Positions 6,134-7,835 of a DNA stretch of 7,835 nucleotides are shown here, one piece after another (within the stretch, counting starts at the first letter, position 1; each line of letters starts with the position of its first letter). The notes under the pieces were generated by a model. That model did not search any database. It was not told the origin of the DNA and was given only the letters and a program-made list of their open reading frames with translations. The translations under genes were made by a program, and so were the position numbers. Source of the stretch: JBJKRW01 sp046704445 (GTDB lineage Bacteria > Patescibacteriota > Microgenomatia > UBA1406 > GWC2-37-13); the NCBI GenBank assembly GCA_046704445.1, contig JBJKRW010000117.1, positions 1 through 7,835 of the forward strand, written 5' to 3'.

Positions 6134-7234
6134 ATGCATACATACGTAAACAATCGATTCCGCTGTCTCGCGATTAAGGTAATCGGACCTCATGATCATA
6201 GGGAAGAAGAGCTTGCAAAGTTTGATGAAGCGGAACATCTTGTCGAAACCCTTGGCGGCAGCATTGTGGTAAAAGACGTACAGCACAGATTAAAACCAAA
6301 TGAAGCAACATACGTCGGCAAAGGCAAGCTGGATCAGATCAGGCAAATCATTACGGCGGACAGGATACGCGTAATTCTGCTGGACGATATCGTCTCTCCT
6401 GCTACGATTTTCAGGCTGGAAAAGACATTGTGGAGTCAGAATCCGGATATCAAAGTATGGGACCGCGTGGATTTGATTCTTAATATTTTTGACCATCGTG
6501 CGCAGTCCACCGAGTCAAAACTGCAGATTGAGCGTGCGCGACTGGAGCATCTTGGTCCGAGAATTTACGGACTGGGAGGAACGCTTTTATCAAGACAAGG
6601 AGGCGGAATAGGAACACGTGGTTTGGGAGAAACAAACATTGAATTGATGAAACGACAGATAAAAGATAAATTAAAAGTCATCGAACAGAAACTTTCCCGA
6701 TTCGCGCAAATGAGACAAAACGTCATAAATAAGCGTAAAATCGCCGGCATGAAAACAGTGGCTCTCGTGGGATATACGAACGCAGGAAAAACGACTTTAT
6801 TCAACAATCTTACCGGAAAATCCAAACATGCCGAAGATGAGGTCTTTACTACGCTTGAAAGTTACGTAGGAAAGCTTGACCATCAGTCGCAATCTTCGGT
6901 GCTGGTTTCCGACACCATCGGATTTATGCAGAATCTTCCTCCGTTTCTGATTCAGGCATTCAAATCCACTTTGCAGGAAACACTTTCCGCCGATATGATT
7001 TTTCACGTGATTGATTCTTCCGATCCGTATATATTCGAAAAAATGGATGTGGTGGACAATATTCTATCCGAATTGGGCGTGGACAATAACCGCATACAGC
7101 ACGTATACAATAAGATAGATTTGGCGGGTAAAGAAAAAGTAGCGGCAATGGATCGGAATAACGGTCTGTTTGTTTCGGGCAAGACAAACGAGGGGATACG
7201 TGATATGCTATCATTTATTCATTCTCATTTATAG
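6134..7234 (+). CDS. hflX: Ribosome-associated GTPase HflX
   Basis: A 366-residue protein with the HflX order of domains. The N-terminal HflX domain spans about 12-120 and includes VGKGKLDQI (61-69) and the VWDRVDLILNIF segment (108-119), followed by DHRAQSTESKLQIE (120-133). The glycine motif GGGIGTRGLGET is at 156-167 and a coiled linker at about 170-203. The G domain then shows G1 GYTNAGKT (213-220), G2 region FTTLES (238-243), G3 DTIGF (260-264), G4 NKIDL (326-330) and a G5-like VSGK (347-350). HflX binds the 50S subunit and splits or rescues stalled ribosomes. Motif wording drifts from the usual: the glycine motif continues NIELMKRQI rather than QLETDRR, and G1 ends KT rather than KS. 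The start follows an in-frame TAG (6116-6118); no Shine-Dalgarno is seen. uppP begins five bases after the TAG stop. Confidence 0.93.
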   Translation: MHTYVNNRFRCLAIKVIGPHDHREEELAKFDEAEHLVETLGGSIVVKDVQHRLKPNEATYVGKGKLDQIRQIITADRIRVILLDDIVSPATIFRLEKTLWSQNPDIKVWDRVDLILNIFDHRAQSTESKLQIERARLEHLGPRIYGLGGTLLSRQGGGIGTRGLGETNIELMKRQIKDKLKVIEQKLSRFAQMRQNVINKRKIAGMKTVALVGYTNAGKTTLFNNLTGKSKHAEDEVFTTLESYVGKLDHQSQSSVLVSDTIGFMQNLPPFLIQAFKSTLQETLSADMIFHVIDSSDPYIFEKMDVVDNILSELGVDNNRIQHVYNKIDLAGKEKVAAMDRNNGLFVSGKTNEGIRDMLSFIHSHL

Positions 7235-7239
7235 ATTCT

Positions 7240-7835
7240 ATGAATATAATGCAGTCGGTTATAATGGGGGTGGTTGAGGGGGTTACCGAGTTTCTTCCTA
7301 TTTCGTCAACCGCACATCTTATTTTTGCAAGTAAACTCATGCAGATTCCTCAAACCGACTTCCAGAAACTTTACGAGGTGGTGATACAGTCTGGAGCGAT
7401 TCTTTCTGTGATTCTGCTGTATTTTACGTACGCCAAAAAACACAAAAAACTCCTCATGAATGTAATCCTGTCATTTTTACCCACCGCTTTGATAGGTTTT
7501 GTATTGTATAAGGTCATTACAAAATATTTTTTTGAAGCTTATTCTCTTATTCTGGCAATGCTTGTGATCGTTGGTTTCGTATTTGTCATCGTTGAATATT
7601 TCATTAAAAAAGACAAGATTCCGTTAAAGAAAAATCTCAGTCTGATAACGCCGCAGATCGCGATATTGATCGGATTGGGTCAATCTTTGGCAGTCATTCC
7701 CGGCGTATCAAGGGCAGGCATCGTGATGATCACTATGATGCTTATGGGTTTTACGCGTGAAGACTCGGCCGTCTATTCGTTTCTTCTTGCCGTTCCGACA
7801 ATTCTTGCCGCATCAGCGTATGACGCATACAAGAT
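7240..7835 (+). CDS. uppP: Undecaprenyl-diphosphate phosphatase UppP (BacA family), partial (C-terminus beyond right edge)
   Basis: A reading frame open to the right edge gives 198 complete codons of a family usually about 265-275 residues long. The first signature is EGVTEFLPISSTAHL (13-27), with E13 and E17 as the acidic pair and S23 and H26 matching the E. coli active-site residues S27 and H30. The second is PGVSRAG (154-160), with S157 and R158; the family normally reads PGxSRSG. Hydrophobic segments at about 52-64, 74-92, 101-122 and 138-152 fit a polytopic membrane enzyme. It removes a phosphate from undecaprenyl diphosphate so that the lipid carrier can be reused in peptidoglycan and glycan synthesis. 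It lies five bases after hflX with no Shine-Dalgarno or promoter in the gap, so it is probably co-transcribed and coupled. Later Met codons (residues 4 and 9) are possible alternative starts. Confidence 0.93.
   Translation, partial: MNIMQSVIMGVVEGVTEFLPISSTAHLIFASKLMQIPQTDFQKLYEVVIQSGAILSVILLYFTYAKKHKKLLMNVILSFLPTALIGFVLYKVITKYFFEAYSLILAMLVIVGFVFVIVEYFIKKDKIPLKKNLSLITPQIAILIGLGQSLAVIPGVSRAGIVMITMMLMGFTREDSAVYSFLLAVPTILAASAYDAYK

Overview
The window reads like a piece of a small, gene-dense bacterial genome, most likely from the Candidate Phyla Radiation (Patescibacteria; the protein families look most like Microgenomates). This placement is an inference. It rests on a GT39 protein of a type I associate with CPR genomes, a split MacA/ATPase/MacB-type exporter, genes that nearly touch or overlap, and an almost complete lack of Shine-Dalgarno sequences. 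TGA is the stop codon of three complete genes (the mannosyltransferase-like gene, the adaptor and the ABC ATPase), so UGA is not recoded to glycine as in Gracilibacteria/Absconditabacteria. The DNA is moderately AT-rich. I see no RNA genes, CRISPR array, insertion sequence or phage gene.

Layout: (1) 1-763, minus strand: the N-terminal 254 residues of a GT39/ArnT-like membrane glycosyltransferase that runs off the left edge. (2) 750-1874, plus: a PIG-V-like GT-C mannosyltransferase. Its start overlaps the start of the GT39 gene head to head by 14 bases. (3) 1923-4820, plus: a three-gene exporter operon (membrane-fusion adaptor, ABC ATPase, MacB-type permease). It has its own consensus-like promoter, whose -35 covers the previous stop codon. 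(4) 4828-5973, minus: a soluble WbaZ-like GT4 glycosyltransferase, convergent with the permease. Its probable intrinsic terminator lies antisense inside the permease gene. (5) 5974-6133: a 160-base divergent intergenic region with a -10 element for each direction and three inverted repeats. (6) 6134-7835, plus: hflX (ribosome-associated GTPase) followed five bases later by uppP (undecaprenyl-diphosphate phosphatase), cut by the right edge.

Common theme: two GT-C enzymes that should use polyprenyl-phosphate sugars, one cytoplasmic GT4 enzyme, and the phosphatase that recycles undecaprenyl carrier all fit surface-glycan synthesis. The exporter and HflX are neighbours without an obvious shared pathway. 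I see no clearly new multi-gene system. The most unusual signals are regulatory and architectural: the head-to-head overlap, -10 elements placed for leaderless mRNAs, a terminator embedded in an opposing gene, and the cluster of inverted repeats.
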